Below, in pieces: positions 35,244 through 45,145 of a stretch of DNA of 64,000 nt. Source of the stretch: Micromonospora matsumotoense. Its GTDB lineage: Bacteria > Actinomycetota > Actinomycetes > Mycobacteriales > Micromonosporaceae. The stretch lies in contig NZ_FMCU01000012.1 of the NCBI RefSeq assembly GCF_900091525.1, forward strand, positions 124,001-188,000, in the 5' to 3' direction. The notes beneath the pieces were generated by a model. The model saw only the letters and a list, made by a program, of their open reading frames with translations, searched no databases and was not told the origin of the DNA. Position 1 is the first letter of the stretch. Every line of letters starts with the position of its first letter. The position numbers and the translations under genes are program-made.

Positions 35244-35686
35244 CCGCGGGCTCCGGTCAGCTGGTCGTCTCGGTCAGGGCGCACGACCTGCATCCTGCCC
35301 GAGGAGTGCGACAGGTTGCCACGCGACGCGGCGGAGGCCACCGGCGGGCGGCCGGTCCGGGCCCCGCCCGGGGCGCACCGGCCCCCGATTCGGTGACCCA
35401 CAGGGATCGGGGCGTCACCGTCGGTCGAGAAGTTGGCCGCAGGTGACGTCGTTTCGGCAGGTGGCGGGGGGTGACGGAAATACCCCGAAAAAAACTCGGG
35501 CCAAGGCGTGACAGAAGAGGTCCGGTTGGGCTGAGAATAGCCACAGCCGATATCGAGGATCTTCTGTCCTTCGATGCCGGTCGCCACGTCCGTAACCTGC
35601 GGACACCTGGCCGGCCCGCGGTCCCTCACCGTCGGGTCACCGTCAGTCGGCACCCCCCCGACTGTCCCTGTGGAGGCAGAACCCCC
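35244..35686. other. Divergent intergenic region without a gene
   Basis: This separates herA (minus) from the M4 peptidase (plus). It is less GC-rich around 35460-35560 and contains a short hairpin (CCCGA, a 7-base A-rich loop, TCGGG at 35484-35500). I found no convincing -35/-10 pair or riboswitch. Promoters of both flanking genes should lie here. Confidence 0.6.
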
Positions 35687-37228
35687 ATGCGCCGAACCCC
35701 CCTGATGAGCGGCCTCGCCACGGCCGCTCTCCTGGCCACCGTCGTCACGGTGCCCACCGCGGCCACCGCCGCGCCCACCGGCTCCGCCGACCCGTTCACC
35801 CGCGCGGTCGCCCAGCTCCAGGCCCACTCCGGTGCCGGCCTCGCCGCCGACGGCCAGACGTTCACCCCGCGTACCGTGGTGACCGACGCCGACGGCACCG
35901 AGCACGTCCGGCTCAACCGCTACTCCGACGGCCTGCCCGTCCTCGGCGGCGACCTGGTCGTCCACCTCGGCAAGGGCGACTCCTGGCGCGGCGCGACCCA
36001 CCGCCTCGCCAACGCTCCGCAGCGCGCCCCGAAGGCCAAGCTCAGCGAGGCCGCCGCCGGCAAGATCGCCTACGCCGCGTCGACCGCCACCGGCCGTGCG
36101 GTCGCCGGCGCGCAGCTCGTCTTCGACGCCGGCGACACCGCGACCACCCTCGCCTACGAGGTGGTGGTGGGCGGCACGCACGCCGACGGCACCCCGAGCG
36201 AGCTGCACGTGCTGGTGGACGCCACCACCGGCGCGGTCCGCGACTCGTGGGAGGGGGTGCAGCGTGAGGGCACCGGCAACACCTACCACTCGGGCACGGT
36301 CTCGGTGGGCAGCAACCTCTCCGGCAGCACCTACCAGCTCGCCGACCCGGCCCGGGGCAACCACCGCACCTACGACCTCAACGGCGGCACCAGCGGCACC
36401 GGCACCCTGGTCACCAGCACCAACAACGTGTTCGGCAACGGCACCCTGACCAACCGGCAGACCGCCGCCGCCGACGCCGCCTTCGGCGCGCAGAAGACCT
36501 GGGACTACTACAAGAGCGTGCACGGCCGCAACGGCATCCGCAACGACGGCGTCGGCGCGTACAGCCGGGTGCACTACAGCAGCAACTACGCCAACGCGTT
36601 CTGGCAGGACGCCTGCTTCTGCATGACCTACGGTGACGGCGGCTCCGGGCTGTACCCGCTGACCTCGCTCGACGTTGCCGGGCACGAGATGACCCACGGG
36701 GTCACCAGCAACACCGCCGGGCTGCGCTACAGCGGCGAGTCGGGCGGACTCAACGAGGCCACCAGCGACATCTTCGGCACCCTGGTCGAGTTCTACGCGG
36801 CCAACGCCAAGGACCCGGGCGACTACCTGATCGGTGAGAAGCTGCGCAGCACCGGCGTGCCGCTGCGCTACATGGACAAGCCCTCCAAGGACGGCAGGTC
36901 GGCGGACTGCTGGAGCAGCGCCGTCGCCCGGCTGGACGTGCACTACTCCTCGGGCGTGGCGAACCACTTCTTCTACCTGCTCGCCGTGGGCAGCGGCACC
37001 TCGTCGTACGGCACCAGCACGACCTGCAACGGCACCACCGTCGCCGGCATCGGCAACACCAAGGCCGGGGCGATCTGGTACCGGGCGCTGACCCGCTACA
37101 TGACCACCACCACCAACTACAAGGGCGCCCGCACCGCGACCCTGTCGGCCGCCACCGACCTGTACGGCGCCACCAGCACCGAGTACAAGACGGTCGCCGC
37201 CGCCTGGGCGGCCGTGAGCGTCAGCTGA
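35687..37228 (+). CDS. Secreted M4 (thermolysin-like) metallopeptidase
   Basis: A 513-residue preproenzyme. A signal peptide (residues 1 to about 29, ending TAATAA) is followed by an FTP/PepSY propeptide (about 30-205), then the catalytic domain. The zinc motif is GHEMTHGVTSNTAGL (HEMTH, H333 and H337, catalytic E334), and the third zinc ligand is GLNEATSD (E357). The C-terminal domain contains the active-site His segment SGVANHFFYLL. There is no extra C-terminal domain. GGAGG is 11 bases before the ATG. It probably digests extracellular protein. Confidence 0.95.
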   Translation: MRRTPLMSGLATAALLATVVTVPTAATAAPTGSADPFTRAVAQLQAHSGAGLAADGQTFTPRTVVTDADGTEHVRLNRYSDGLPVLGGDLVVHLGKGDSWRGATHRLANAPQRAPKAKLSEAAAGKIAYAASTATGRAVAGAQLVFDAGDTATTLAYEVVVGGTHADGTPSELHVLVDATTGAVRDSWEGVQREGTGNTYHSGTVSVGSNLSGSTYQLADPARGNHRTYDLNGGTSGTGTLVTSTNNVFGNGTLTNRQTAAADAAFGAQKTWDYYKSVHGRNGIRNDGVGAYSRVHYSSNYANAFWQDACFCMTYGDGGSGLYPLTSLDVAGHEMTHGVTSNTAGLRYSGESGGLNEATSDIFGTLVEFYAANAKDPGDYLIGEKLRSTGVPLRYMDKPSKDGRSADCWSSAVARLDVHYSSGVANHFFYLLAVGSGTSSYGTSTTCNGTTVAGIGNTKAGAIWYRALTRYMTTTTNYKGARTATLSAATDLYGATSTEYKTVAAAWAAVSVS

Positions 37229-37232
37229 TCCC

Positions 37233-37272
37233 GGTCCGGCGGCGACGGCTCCTTCTCCGTCGCCGCCGGACC
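37233..37272 (+). terminator. Terminator of the M4 peptidase gene
   Basis: A perfect 16-base stem (GGTCCGGCGGCGACGG with its complement at 37257-37272) has an 8-base loop, CTCCTTCT, starting 4 bases after the stop codon. Confidence 0.85.
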
Positions 37273-37336
37273 GTCGCGTTCGTCGCGGGGGCGTGGGCAC
37301 ACCGACCGGGTGGGTCCACGCCCTTCGCCGTGACCG

Positions 37337-37362
37337 GACCCCCGCCCGCGCGGGCGGGGGTC
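37337..37362 (-). terminator. Perfect GC palindrome abutting the RibD-like stop
   Basis: A 26-base perfect palindrome (GACCCCCGCC and complement around CGCG) begins immediately after the stop codon of the minus-strand reductase gene. It is a likely terminator. Confidence 0.75.
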
Positions 37363-38148
37363 TCAGCCGGTGGGCGCGGTCCCGGCGGGCGGCGGATCGG
37401 GCGCGTCGCGGGCGTAGCGCAGCATGAGTACGCCGTCCCCGGCGGCCAGCGCGTGCCGTAGCGGCAGCGCCCGGGGCGGGCTGGCCGGGCCGGCCGTGAT
37501 CCGCCCCGGTGCGGCCCCGGCCAACAGCGGGGCGACGGTCAGGCAGAGTTCGTCGACGAGGTCGGCCGAGGTGAGCGCGCCGAACAGGTGCGGACCGCCC
37601 TCGCAGAGCAGCTGACCCAGCCCCCGTCGGCGCAGCGCGGCCAGGCCGGCGACGAGGTCGACGGTGTTCCGGCCCACCCGGACCAGGTCGACGGCGTCGG
37701 TGAGGCCGGGCGGCGCGACGGCCGTCTCGGTGGTCAGCACCACCGGGCGCACCGGCGCGTCGGCGAAGGCGGCCTGCGCCGGGTCGAGCCGCAGCGACCC
37801 GGAGACGACCGCCAGCGTCGGGTACTCGGCCAGCCCGTGCGCGCGTCGCCAGGCCCGCCGCGGCGCGTTCAGCCGGATCGCCCGGTAGCCCTCGTGCCGC
37901 AGCGTGCCGGCGGCCACCAGCAGCCCGTCGCAGAGCATCCGGAGCAGCCCGAACACCCGCTTGTCCGGTGCCCCGGAGAGCCCGGCGGAGTAACCGTCCA
38001 GGCTGACCGCGCCGTCGGCGCTGGTGACGAAGTTGACCCGCAACCGGGGGGTGTCGGCGCGGGCGTAGAGCGCGGTCAGTGCGGCGTCGTCCAGCGGACC
38101 GGCGGCCGGCGTGGGCCAGATCCGGGAGATCGGAATTCCGACGCTCAT
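37363..38148 (-). CDS. RibD C-terminal-domain (pyrimidine/dihydrofolate reductase fold) protein
   Basis: A 261-residue reductase-fold protein without the deaminase half of RibD. The motifs are RVNFVTSADGAVSLDG (NADPH/substrate strand), GYSAGLSGAPDKRVFGLLRMLCDGLLVAAGTLRHEGY, and LLCEGGPHLFGALTSADLVDELCLTVAPLLAG. These belong to the family that includes mycobacterial Rv2671. Riboflavin-pathway activity is possible, but relatives also act as alternative dihydrofolate reductases. Its ATG overlaps the stop of the 39-residue Cys-rich ORF. Confidence 0.88.
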   Translation of the reverse strand: MSVGIPISRIWPTPAAGPLDDAALTALYARADTPRLRVNFVTSADGAVSLDGYSAGLSGAPDKRVFGLLRMLCDGLLVAAGTLRHEGYRAIRLNAPRRAWRRAHGLAEYPTLAVVSGSLRLDPAQAAFADAPVRPVVLTTETAVAPPGLTDAVDLVRVGRNTVDLVAGLAALRRRGLGQLLCEGGPHLFGALTSADLVDELCLTVAPLLAGAAPGRITAGPASPPRALPLRHALAAGDGVLMLRYARDAPDPPPAGTAPTG

Positions 38149-38264
38149 TCGCCGGCCGGACCGGTGACCGGCGGGGTGGGTGCGGGGGTACGGTGCTGAC
38201 AGTCGCACCACTTCCGGCCGGGGCAGTCGTCGTGCCGCCGCTGTCGGCACGCTCGGCAGATCAT
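38145..38264 (-). CDS. 39-residue Cys-rich mini-protein coupled to the RibD-like gene
   Basis: Reading the minus strand from an ATG at 38264 gives 39 residues: MICRACRQRRHDDCPGRKWC, continuing with DCQH and a Pro/Thr tail. The pattern CxxC-x7-C-x5-C-D-C-x-H could chelate one zinc; I recall similar C-x(n)-H-x-x-C-x-G-x-x-W-C-D-C-Q-H modules in actinobacteria. Its TGA overlaps the downstream ATG (ATGA), which suggests translational coupling. The start is only 34 bases from the divergent pRiA4b-like gene. The length is below usual gene-calling limits. Confidence 0.7.
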   Translation of the reverse strand: MICRACRQRRHDDCPGRKWCDCQHRTPAPTPPVTGPAGE

Positions 38265-38298
38265 GCGGGCAGCCTATGCGGTGGGTGGAGGGGTCAGC

Positions 38299-38844
38299 AT
38301 GCCACGTCAGATCTTCCAGCTGAAGGTGTCCCTCACCGGCGTCCGGCCGTCGATCTGGCGGCGGGTGCTGGTCCCCGGCGGCTACACCCTCGACCGGCTG
38401 CACCGGGTGGTACAGCACGCCATCGGCTGGCGGGACTGTCACCTGCACTCGTTCGAGATCGACGGCGTGCCGTACGGCGAACCCGACCCGCACGCCGAGC
38501 CGGCGGTCCGCGACGAGCTGGACACCCGGCTGGACGCGGTGGCCGGCAAGGGCAGCCGGTTCGGTTACCTCTACGACTTCGGCGACTGGTGGGAGCACGA
38601 ACTGGTGGTGGAGGACGTTCTCGCCGCCGACCCGGACGAGCGTTATCCGTGCTGCCCGGAGGGGGCGCGGGCGGGCCCACCGGAGGGGGTCGGCGGCCCC
38701 GCCGGGCAGATGCTGCTGCTGGCCGCGCTGGCCGATCCGGCTCACCCGGAGCAGACCACGATGCGGGATTGGGTCGGCCCGTGGTATGACCCGTCGGTCT
38801 TCGACCCAGGTCGGACGACCACCCTGCTGCGCCGCTTCTGCTGA
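38299..38844 (+). CDS. Plasmid pRiA4b ORF-3 family protein
   Basis: A 181-residue protein starting MPRQIFQLKVSLTGVRPSIWRRVLVPGGYTLDRLH, the hallmark opening of the pRiA4b ORF-3-like family. It has HLHSFEIDGVPYG, the central FGYLYDFGDWWEHELVVE, and CCPEGARAGPPEGVGG near the C-terminus. The biochemical role is unknown. The start at 38299 is close to the divergent mini-ORF, so the two genes must share a very compact promoter region or the true start lies a little later. Confidence 0.9.
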   Translation: MPRQIFQLKVSLTGVRPSIWRRVLVPGGYTLDRLHRVVQHAIGWRDCHLHSFEIDGVPYGEPDPHAEPAVRDELDTRLDAVAGKGSRFGYLYDFGDWWEHELVVEDVLAADPDERYPCCPEGARAGPPEGVGGPAGQMLLLAALADPAHPEQTTMRDWVGPWYDPSVFDPGRTTTLLRRFC

Positions 38845-38914
38845 TCTCTGCCGGCCCGTCGGCGTGCGCCGGTCATCAGGTCGAGTGAGACAAACGCCAT
38901 AGCTGGTAACGATC

Positions 38915-38928
38915 TGGGAACGCTCCCA
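38915..38928. promoter_or_regulatory. CebR-type operator 1
   Basis: TGGGAACGCTCCCA is a 14-base near-palindrome matching the LacI-family CebR box (TGGGAGCGCTCCCA in Streptomyces). It lies just upstream of the TTGACA at 38937. Confidence 0.85.
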
Positions 38929-38936
38929 ACGGTCTA

Positions 38937-38965
38937 TTGACACCCCCGACACCTCCCGGCAATCT
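38937..38965 (+). promoter_or_regulatory. Candidate cebE promoter
   Basis: TTGACA (38937-38942), 17 bases, then CAATCT (38960-38965). The -35 is consensus and the -10 is weak. Two CebR-type boxes flank it, an arrangement suited to repression. Confidence 0.65.
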
Positions 38966-38967
38966 CA

Positions 38968-38981
38968 TGGGAGCGTTCCCA
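38968..38981. promoter_or_regulatory. CebR-type operator 2
   Basis: TGGGAGCGTTCCCA lies 39 bases after operator 1, at or just past the expected transcription start. It is the reverse complement of operator 1 (TGGGAACGCTCCCA). Confidence 0.85.
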
Positions 38982-39105
38982 AGGGCGTGGTGCGGATCAC
39001 CCGTGGCCACCTCCGACCGACCGGCGGCAGACGTCGGACCGGCCCGGGACATGCGGCAGCACCCCCACCACACCCACCCAGCCTCACCATCGAAAAGGGG
39101 TCAGG

Positions 39106-40398
39106 ATGAGCGTCACCACGCGGCGTACCCGCTTCGCGGTCGCCGCCCTGGCTGCGGTCACCGCCATCGGCGGTCTCGCGGCCTGCGGCAAGGACGACGA
39201 CGCCAAGGAGTCCGGCGGCAAGCCCAGCAAGCTGGTCGTCGACACCTTCGGCGAGTTCGGATACGACGAGATCATCAAGCAGTACGAGAAGGACACCGGC
39301 ATCAAGGTGGAGCTGCGCAAGACCGCGCAGCTCAACGAGTACCGGCCGAAGGTGGTCCGGGCGCTCGCCACCGGCAAGGGCGCGGCGGACGTGACCGCGC
39401 TCGAAGAGGGCATCCTCAACGAGTTCAAGACCAACCCGGCCAACTGGGCCGACCTGGCCCCGCTGGTGGCCGACCACAGCAAGGAATACCTGCCGTGGAA
39501 GTGGGAGCTGGGCAAGGCGGCCGACGGTCGGCTGATCGGCCTGCCCACCGACGTCGGCAGCCTTGGGGTCTGCTACCGCAAGGACCTGTTCGCCGCGGCC
39601 GGCCTGCCGACCGAGCGGGACCAGGTGGCGGCGCTCTGGCCGGACTGGAACGCCTTCATCGAGACCGGCAAGAAGTACCGGCAGGCCACCAACAAGGGCC
39701 TGATCGACTCGGCCACCACCGCGGCCAGCGCGGTCATGGTGCAGCAGGGCGGTGACCTGTTCTACGACAAGGAGGACAACGTCATCGCCGACAAGAGCGC
39801 CGCGGTGAAGACCGCGTGGGACACCGCGGTCGCGATGTCGGACGCGAAGATCTCCGCGAAGAGCGCCACCTGGTCGCCCGAGTGGTCGGCCGGCTTCAAG
39901 CAGGGCACCTTCGCGGCCACCTTCTGCCCGTCGTGGATGCTCGGTATCGTCGCCGACAACTCCGGCCCGGAGAACAAGGGCAAGTGGGACCTGGCGCCGG
40001 TTCCCGGCGGCGCGGGCAACTGGGGCGGCTCCTGGCTGGCCGTGCCGGCCCAGAGCAAGTTCCCCAAGGAGGCGGCGAAGCTCGCCGAGTACCTGACCAA
40101 CGCGAAGAGCCAGGTCGAGGCGTTCAAGCTCAAGGGCCCGCTGCCGACCAACCTCGAGGCGCTGAAGAACCCGGACTTCACCGGCTACACCAACGAGTAC
40201 TTCAGCGGTGCCCCGACCGGCAAGATCTTCGGTGAGAGCGTCGAGAAGATCCAGCCGCTGCACCTCGGCCCGAAGCACCAGGCGATCAAGGAGAACGCGT
40301 TCGAGCCGGCGCTGCGCTCGTACGAGAACGGGCAGTCCCCCAAGGACAAGGCCTGGGAGCAGTTCCTCAAGGACGCCAAGACCCAGGGCGCCTTCTGA
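39106..40398 (+). CDS. cebE: Cellobiose/cello-oligosaccharide ABC transporter binding lipoprotein
   Basis: A 430-residue family-1 extracellular solute-binding protein. A lipobox (GLAAC, Cys27) anchors it outside the membrane. It continues SKLVVDTFGEFGYDEIIKQYE and has the usual sugar-binding-protein hinge segments (WKWELGKAADGRLIGLPTDVGS, WGGSWLAVPAQSKFPKEAAKLAEYL). The cellobiose assignment rests on the adjoining CebF/G-like permeases, a GH1 gene, a CebR-type regulator and CebR-type boxes. No ATPase gene is present; such systems usually share MsiK. Confidence 0.85.
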   Translation: MSVTTRRTRFAVAALAAVTAIGGLAACGKDDDAKESGGKPSKLVVDTFGEFGYDEIIKQYEKDTGIKVELRKTAQLNEYRPKVVRALATGKGAADVTALEEGILNEFKTNPANWADLAPLVADHSKEYLPWKWELGKAADGRLIGLPTDVGSLGVCYRKDLFAAAGLPTERDQVAALWPDWNAFIETGKKYRQATNKGLIDSATTAASAVMVQQGGDLFYDKEDNVIADKSAAVKTAWDTAVAMSDAKISAKSATWSPEWSAGFKQGTFAATFCPSWMLGIVADNSGPENKGKWDLAPVPGGAGNWGGSWLAVPAQSKFPKEAAKLAEYLTNAKSQVEAFKLKGPLPTNLEALKNPDFTGYTNEYFSGAPTGKIFGESVEKIQPLHLGPKHQAIKENAFEPALRSYENGQSPKDKAWEQFLKDAKTQGAF

Positions 40399-40417
40399 TC
40401 ACTGCACCACCACCGGC

Positions 40418-40448
40418 GGTGGCGTCCGGGCATGTCCCGGGCGCCACC
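40418..40448 (+). terminator. Hairpin after cebE
   Basis: A 13-base stem with one G-U pair (GGTGGCGTCCGGG with CCCGGGCGCCACC, loop CATGT) lies between cebE and cebF. Such hairpins often protect the binding-protein mRNA or partly attenuate permease expression. Confidence 0.7.
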
Positions 40449-40513
40449 AATGGCGTCCCGTTCCACGTACCGCCCGCCTCACCGGCCCCGCCGGAGCCGG
40501 GAAAGGACCCCGC

Positions 40514-41482
40514 ATGAGCCTCTCGGCCACGACGGCGCCGCCGTCGCCCAGCGCACCACCCCCCACACCTCCCCGGCGACGCAGCCGGGCGATCACGTTG
40601 AACCGCCTCGACCTGAAGCTCTCGCCCTACCTCTACATCGCCCCGTTCTTCGTGATCTTCGGCATCTTCGGGTTCTACCCGATGCTGCGCACCGCGTGGA
40701 TGTCGCTGCACGACTGGAACCTCATCGGTGACCACAGCTTCATCGGGTTCGACAACTACACCCGGCTGTTCGGCGACGAGTACTTCTGGAACGCCACGAT
40801 CAACACGTTCGGCATCTTCATCCTGTCGACGATCCCGCAGCTGCTCCTGGCGCTCTTCCTGGCCACCATGCTCAACCGCACCTTCCTGCGGGCCCGGACG
40901 CTGTTCCGGATGGCCATCTTCATGCCCAACGTGGTCTCCGTCGCCGCCGTGGCGATCGTCTTCGGCATGCTCTTCCAGCGTGACTTCGGCCTGATCAACT
41001 GGGTCCTCAGCCTGGTCGGGATCGACGCTGTCGACTGGGACGCCCAGAAGTGGAGCTCCTGGACGGCCATCGCCTCCATGGTCAACTGGCGGTGGACCGG
41101 CTACAACACCCTGATCCTGCTGGCCGGCATGCAGGCCATCCCGAAGGACCTCTACGAGGCCGCCGCGATCGACGGCGCCAACCAGTGGAAGCAGTTCTGG
41201 CGGATCACCCTGCCGATGCTGACCCCGACCTTCGTCTTCGTGGTCACCCTCTCCACGATCGGTGGGCTCCAGCTCTTCACCGAGCCGCTGGTCTTCGGCA
41301 ACGGCAACATCATCGGTGGCGACCAGCGCGAGTTCCAGACCCTGGCGATGTACATGTACGAACTCGGTATCGAGAACCTCAGCACCGCCGGCTACGGCGC
41401 TGCGGTGGCCTGGGCCATGTTCGTCATGATCGCCCTGGTCTCGCTGGTGAACTTCCTGCTCGTCCGCCGTTCGGTGAAGTGA
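40514..41482 (+). CDS. cebF: Cellobiose ABC transporter permease
   Basis: A 322-residue binding-protein-dependent transport inner-membrane protein with six predicted helices. The EAA loop is EAAAIDGANQWKQFWRITLP, which docks the ATPase. The N-terminus is a Pro/Thr/Ser-rich cytoplasmic lead followed by LKLSPYLYIAPFFVIFGIFGF (first helix). It belongs to the cebEFG operon. Confidence 0.88.
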   Translation: MSLSATTAPPSPSAPPPTPPRRRSRAITLNRLDLKLSPYLYIAPFFVIFGIFGFYPMLRTAWMSLHDWNLIGDHSFIGFDNYTRLFGDEYFWNATINTFGIFILSTIPQLLLALFLATMLNRTFLRARTLFRMAIFMPNVVSVAAVAIVFGMLFQRDFGLINWVLSLVGIDAVDWDAQKWSSWTAIASMVNWRWTGYNTLILLAGMQAIPKDLYEAAAIDGANQWKQFWRITLPMLTPTFVFVVTLSTIGGLQLFTEPLVFGNGNIIGGDQREFQTLAMYMYELGIENLSTAGYGAAVAWAMFVMIALVSLVNFLLVRRSVK

Positions 41483-41492
41483 GGACCGCGCC

Positions 41493-42331
41493 GTGAACAA
41501 GGCATCCCAGCGCCTCTGGCGCACCAGTCCGCTGCTCTACATCGCGCTCGTCGTCGCGGTGCTCTTCTCGGTCTACCCCTTCTACTACATGGTGGTCATC
41601 GCCACCCGTAGCCTCGACCAGATCAACGACGTGCCGCCGCCGTTCACCCCGGCCGGCGAGTTCGGCGCGAACTTCGGCCGGGTGCTCGACAACGACGCGG
41701 CGAACTTCCTCACCGGCCTGCTCAACTCCGTGATCGTCTCCGCCGTGGTCACGGTCTCGGTGGTGATCACCGGCTCGCTGGCCGGGTTCGCCTTCGCCAA
41801 GCTGCGGTTCCGGGGCCGCAACGCCCTGCTGCTGACGATCATCGTGACCATGATGATCCCGACCCAGCTCGGCCTGATCCCGCTCTGGGGCATGATCCAG
41901 GACCTCGGTTGGTACGACACCCTCCTCGCGGTGACCGTGCCCTTCCTGGTCAGCGCCTTCGGCGTGTTCATGATGCGGCAGTACGCCATCCAGGCCATCT
42001 CCGACGAGCTGATCGAGGCCGGCCGGGTCGACGGCGCCAGCACCTTCCGGATCTTCTGGAACATCGTGCTGCCGGCGCTGCGCCCCGCCGCCGCCGTGCT
42101 CGGCCTGCTCACCTTCATGGAGACCTGGAACTCCTACCTGTGGCCGTACGCCGTACTCACCCCCGAGAACCCGACCCTGCAGGTGTCGCTGGCGTTCCTG
42201 TCCTACGCCTACTACACCGACTACTCGCAGGTGTTCGCCGCGACCGCCATCGGCACCGTGCCGTTGGTGATCGTGTTCATCGTGTTCGGCCGCCAGATCA
42301 TCGGCGGCATCATGGAAGGCGCCGTCAAGTC

Positions 42332-42335
<4 letters not shown>
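41493..42335 (+). CDS. cebG: Cellobiose ABC transporter permease
   Basis: A 280-residue partner permease: an N-terminal helix ([24 protein letters not shown]), a six-helix core, and the EAA loop [20 protein letters not shown]. The GTG start lies 10 bases after cebF, and its TGA overlaps the bglC GTG (GTGA), so the two are translationally coupled. Confidence 0.88.
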
Positions 42336-43765
<1,430 letters not shown>

Positions 43766-43785
43766 GCAGAGGCCAGCCAGCATTC

Positions 43786-43839
43786 CGGACGGCCCCGCCG
43801 CGCTGCCCGCCCCCGGGGGCGGACGGCGGGGACCGTCCG
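43786..43839 (+). terminator. Large hairpin between bglC and cebR
   Basis: CGGACGGCCCCGCCG (43786-43800) pairs with 43824-43839 apart from one bulged base, enclosing a GC-rich inner loop. It probably reduces read-through into cebR or protects the upstream mRNA. Confidence 0.65.
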
Positions 43840-43856
43840 ACGTCGGAGGAGAGACG

Positions 43857-44903
43857 ATGACAACGCAACGCACCCGGTCACTCGGGCGCCCGACCCTCGA
43901 CGCGGTCGCCGCCCGCGCGGGTGTCGGGCGGGGCACGGTCTCCCGGGTGGTCAACGGTTCGCCCCAGGTCAGTCCGGAGGCGCGGGCCGCCGTCCAGCAG
44001 GCCATCGCCGAACTGGGCTACGTCCCGAACCGGGCGGCGCGGGCACTGGTCACCCAGCGGACCGACTCGGTGGCCCTGGTGGTCTCCGAGTCGGGGGAGC
44101 GGGTCTTCACCGAGCCGTTCTTCGCCGGCATCGTCCGGGGCGTCAGCTCCGGCCTGCTGGAGACGCCACTGCAACTCTGGCTCGCCATGGTGCAGTCCCC
44201 GATCGAACGGGAACGGGTCGAGAACCACCTGACCAACCAGCACGTCGACGGGGTCCTGCTGCTGTCGCTGCACGACTCCGACCCGCTGCCCACCCTGCTG
44301 GAGGAGCGCGACCTGCCCACCGTGCTGGGCGGTCGGCCGGCCCGGATGCTGCGTCCCGGCGCCCGGCCGTCCTGGTTCGTCGACGCCGACAACGTCGGTG
44401 GTGCCCGCAAGGCCGTCGAGCATCTGGCCCGGCGGGGCCGGCGGCGGATCGCCACCATCGCCGGCACCCAGGACATGGGCGTCGGTCTGGCCCGGCTGGT
44501 GGGCTACCGGGAGGCGGTGGAGTCCACCGTCGGCATGCTCGACCCCCGCATGATCGCCTACGGTGACTTCAGCGAGGGCAGCGGCGCGGCCTGCATGCGG
44601 CGGCTGCTGGACGCCTGCCCCGACCTGGACGCGGTCTTCGTCGCCTCCGACCTGATGGCCTTCGGCGCGCTGCGCACGCTGCGCGAGGCAGGCCGTCGGG
44701 TGCCCGAGGACGTCGCGATCATCGGGTTCGACGACTCGCCGGTCGCCCAGCAGGCCGATCCGCCGCTGACCACGGTCTTCCAGCCGGTGGAGGAGATGGG
44801 CCGGCAGATGGCCCGACTGCTGGTGGCCCGGATCCGCGGCGACGAGATTCCCACCCCGCACGTCCTGCTGGACACCGAGCTCATTCAGCGTGCCTCCACC
44901 TGA
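43857..44903 (+). CDS. cebR: LacI-family transcriptional regulator, CebR-like
   Basis: A 348-residue repressor. The N-terminal HTH is TLDAVAARAGVGRGTVSRVV with hinge LGYVPNRAARAL, and a periplasmic-binding-protein-like effector domain follows (DSVALVVSESGERVFTEPFFAGIV through FDDSPVAQQADPPLTTVFQP). By position and by the boxes at 38915, 38968 and 50299 it should repress cebEFG-bglC and the GH9 cellulase until a cello-oligosaccharide binds. The effector identity is inferred from Streptomyces CebR. Confidence 0.9.
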   Translation: MTTQRTRSLGRPTLDAVAARAGVGRGTVSRVVNGSPQVSPEARAAVQQAIAELGYVPNRAARALVTQRTDSVALVVSESGERVFTEPFFAGIVRGVSSGLLETPLQLWLAMVQSPIERERVENHLTNQHVDGVLLLSLHDSDPLPTLLEERDLPTVLGGRPARMLRPGARPSWFVDADNVGGARKAVEHLARRGRRRIATIAGTQDMGVGLARLVGYREAVESTVGMLDPRMIAYGDFSEGSGAACMRRLLDACPDLDAVFVASDLMAFGALRTLREAGRRVPEDVAIIGFDDSPVAQQADPPLTTVFQPVEEMGRQMARLLVARIRGDEIPTPHVLLDTELIQRAST

Positions 44904-44930
44904 AGCGCTTCGACAGTTCGGGCCTCCACC

Positions 44931-44947
44931 GGAGGCCGTCGCCGCCC
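44931..44947 (+). terminator. Short hairpin after cebR
   Basis: GGCCTCC, loop ACC, GGAGGCC lies 27 bases past the cebR stop. It is weak and without a U-tract. Confidence 0.5.
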
Positions 44948-45075
44948 GGCCGGCGGCGCGTCCGGGTCGACAGTTGCGCAGTGCCGGCCCCGCCGCGGCG
45001 GACCGTCGCCCGGTCGGCGGTGCGTCCGGTCGGTGACTCCGCCCGTCACCGCCGGGTGGTGCGGCACGCGGCCCG

Positions 45076-45127
45076 GCGTCCCGCCTACACCCGGGCCGGT
45101 GCTGCGTCCCGCCCACACCCGGGCCGG
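45076..45127. repeat. 28-bp-period direct repeat pair
   Basis: GCGTCCCGCCYACACCCGGG-type sequence occurs twice (45076 and 45104). It sits in the gap between cebR and the convergent acyl-CoA dehydrogenase gene; no function is evident. Confidence 0.7.
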
Positions 45128-45145
45128 CGACCCGGCGGCCGGTGG

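Noticed and set aside
35400-35560. Riboswitch upstream of the M4 peptidase
   Set aside because: The stretch has short stems but no consensus of ydaO, cobalamin, TPP or other known classes that I could match.
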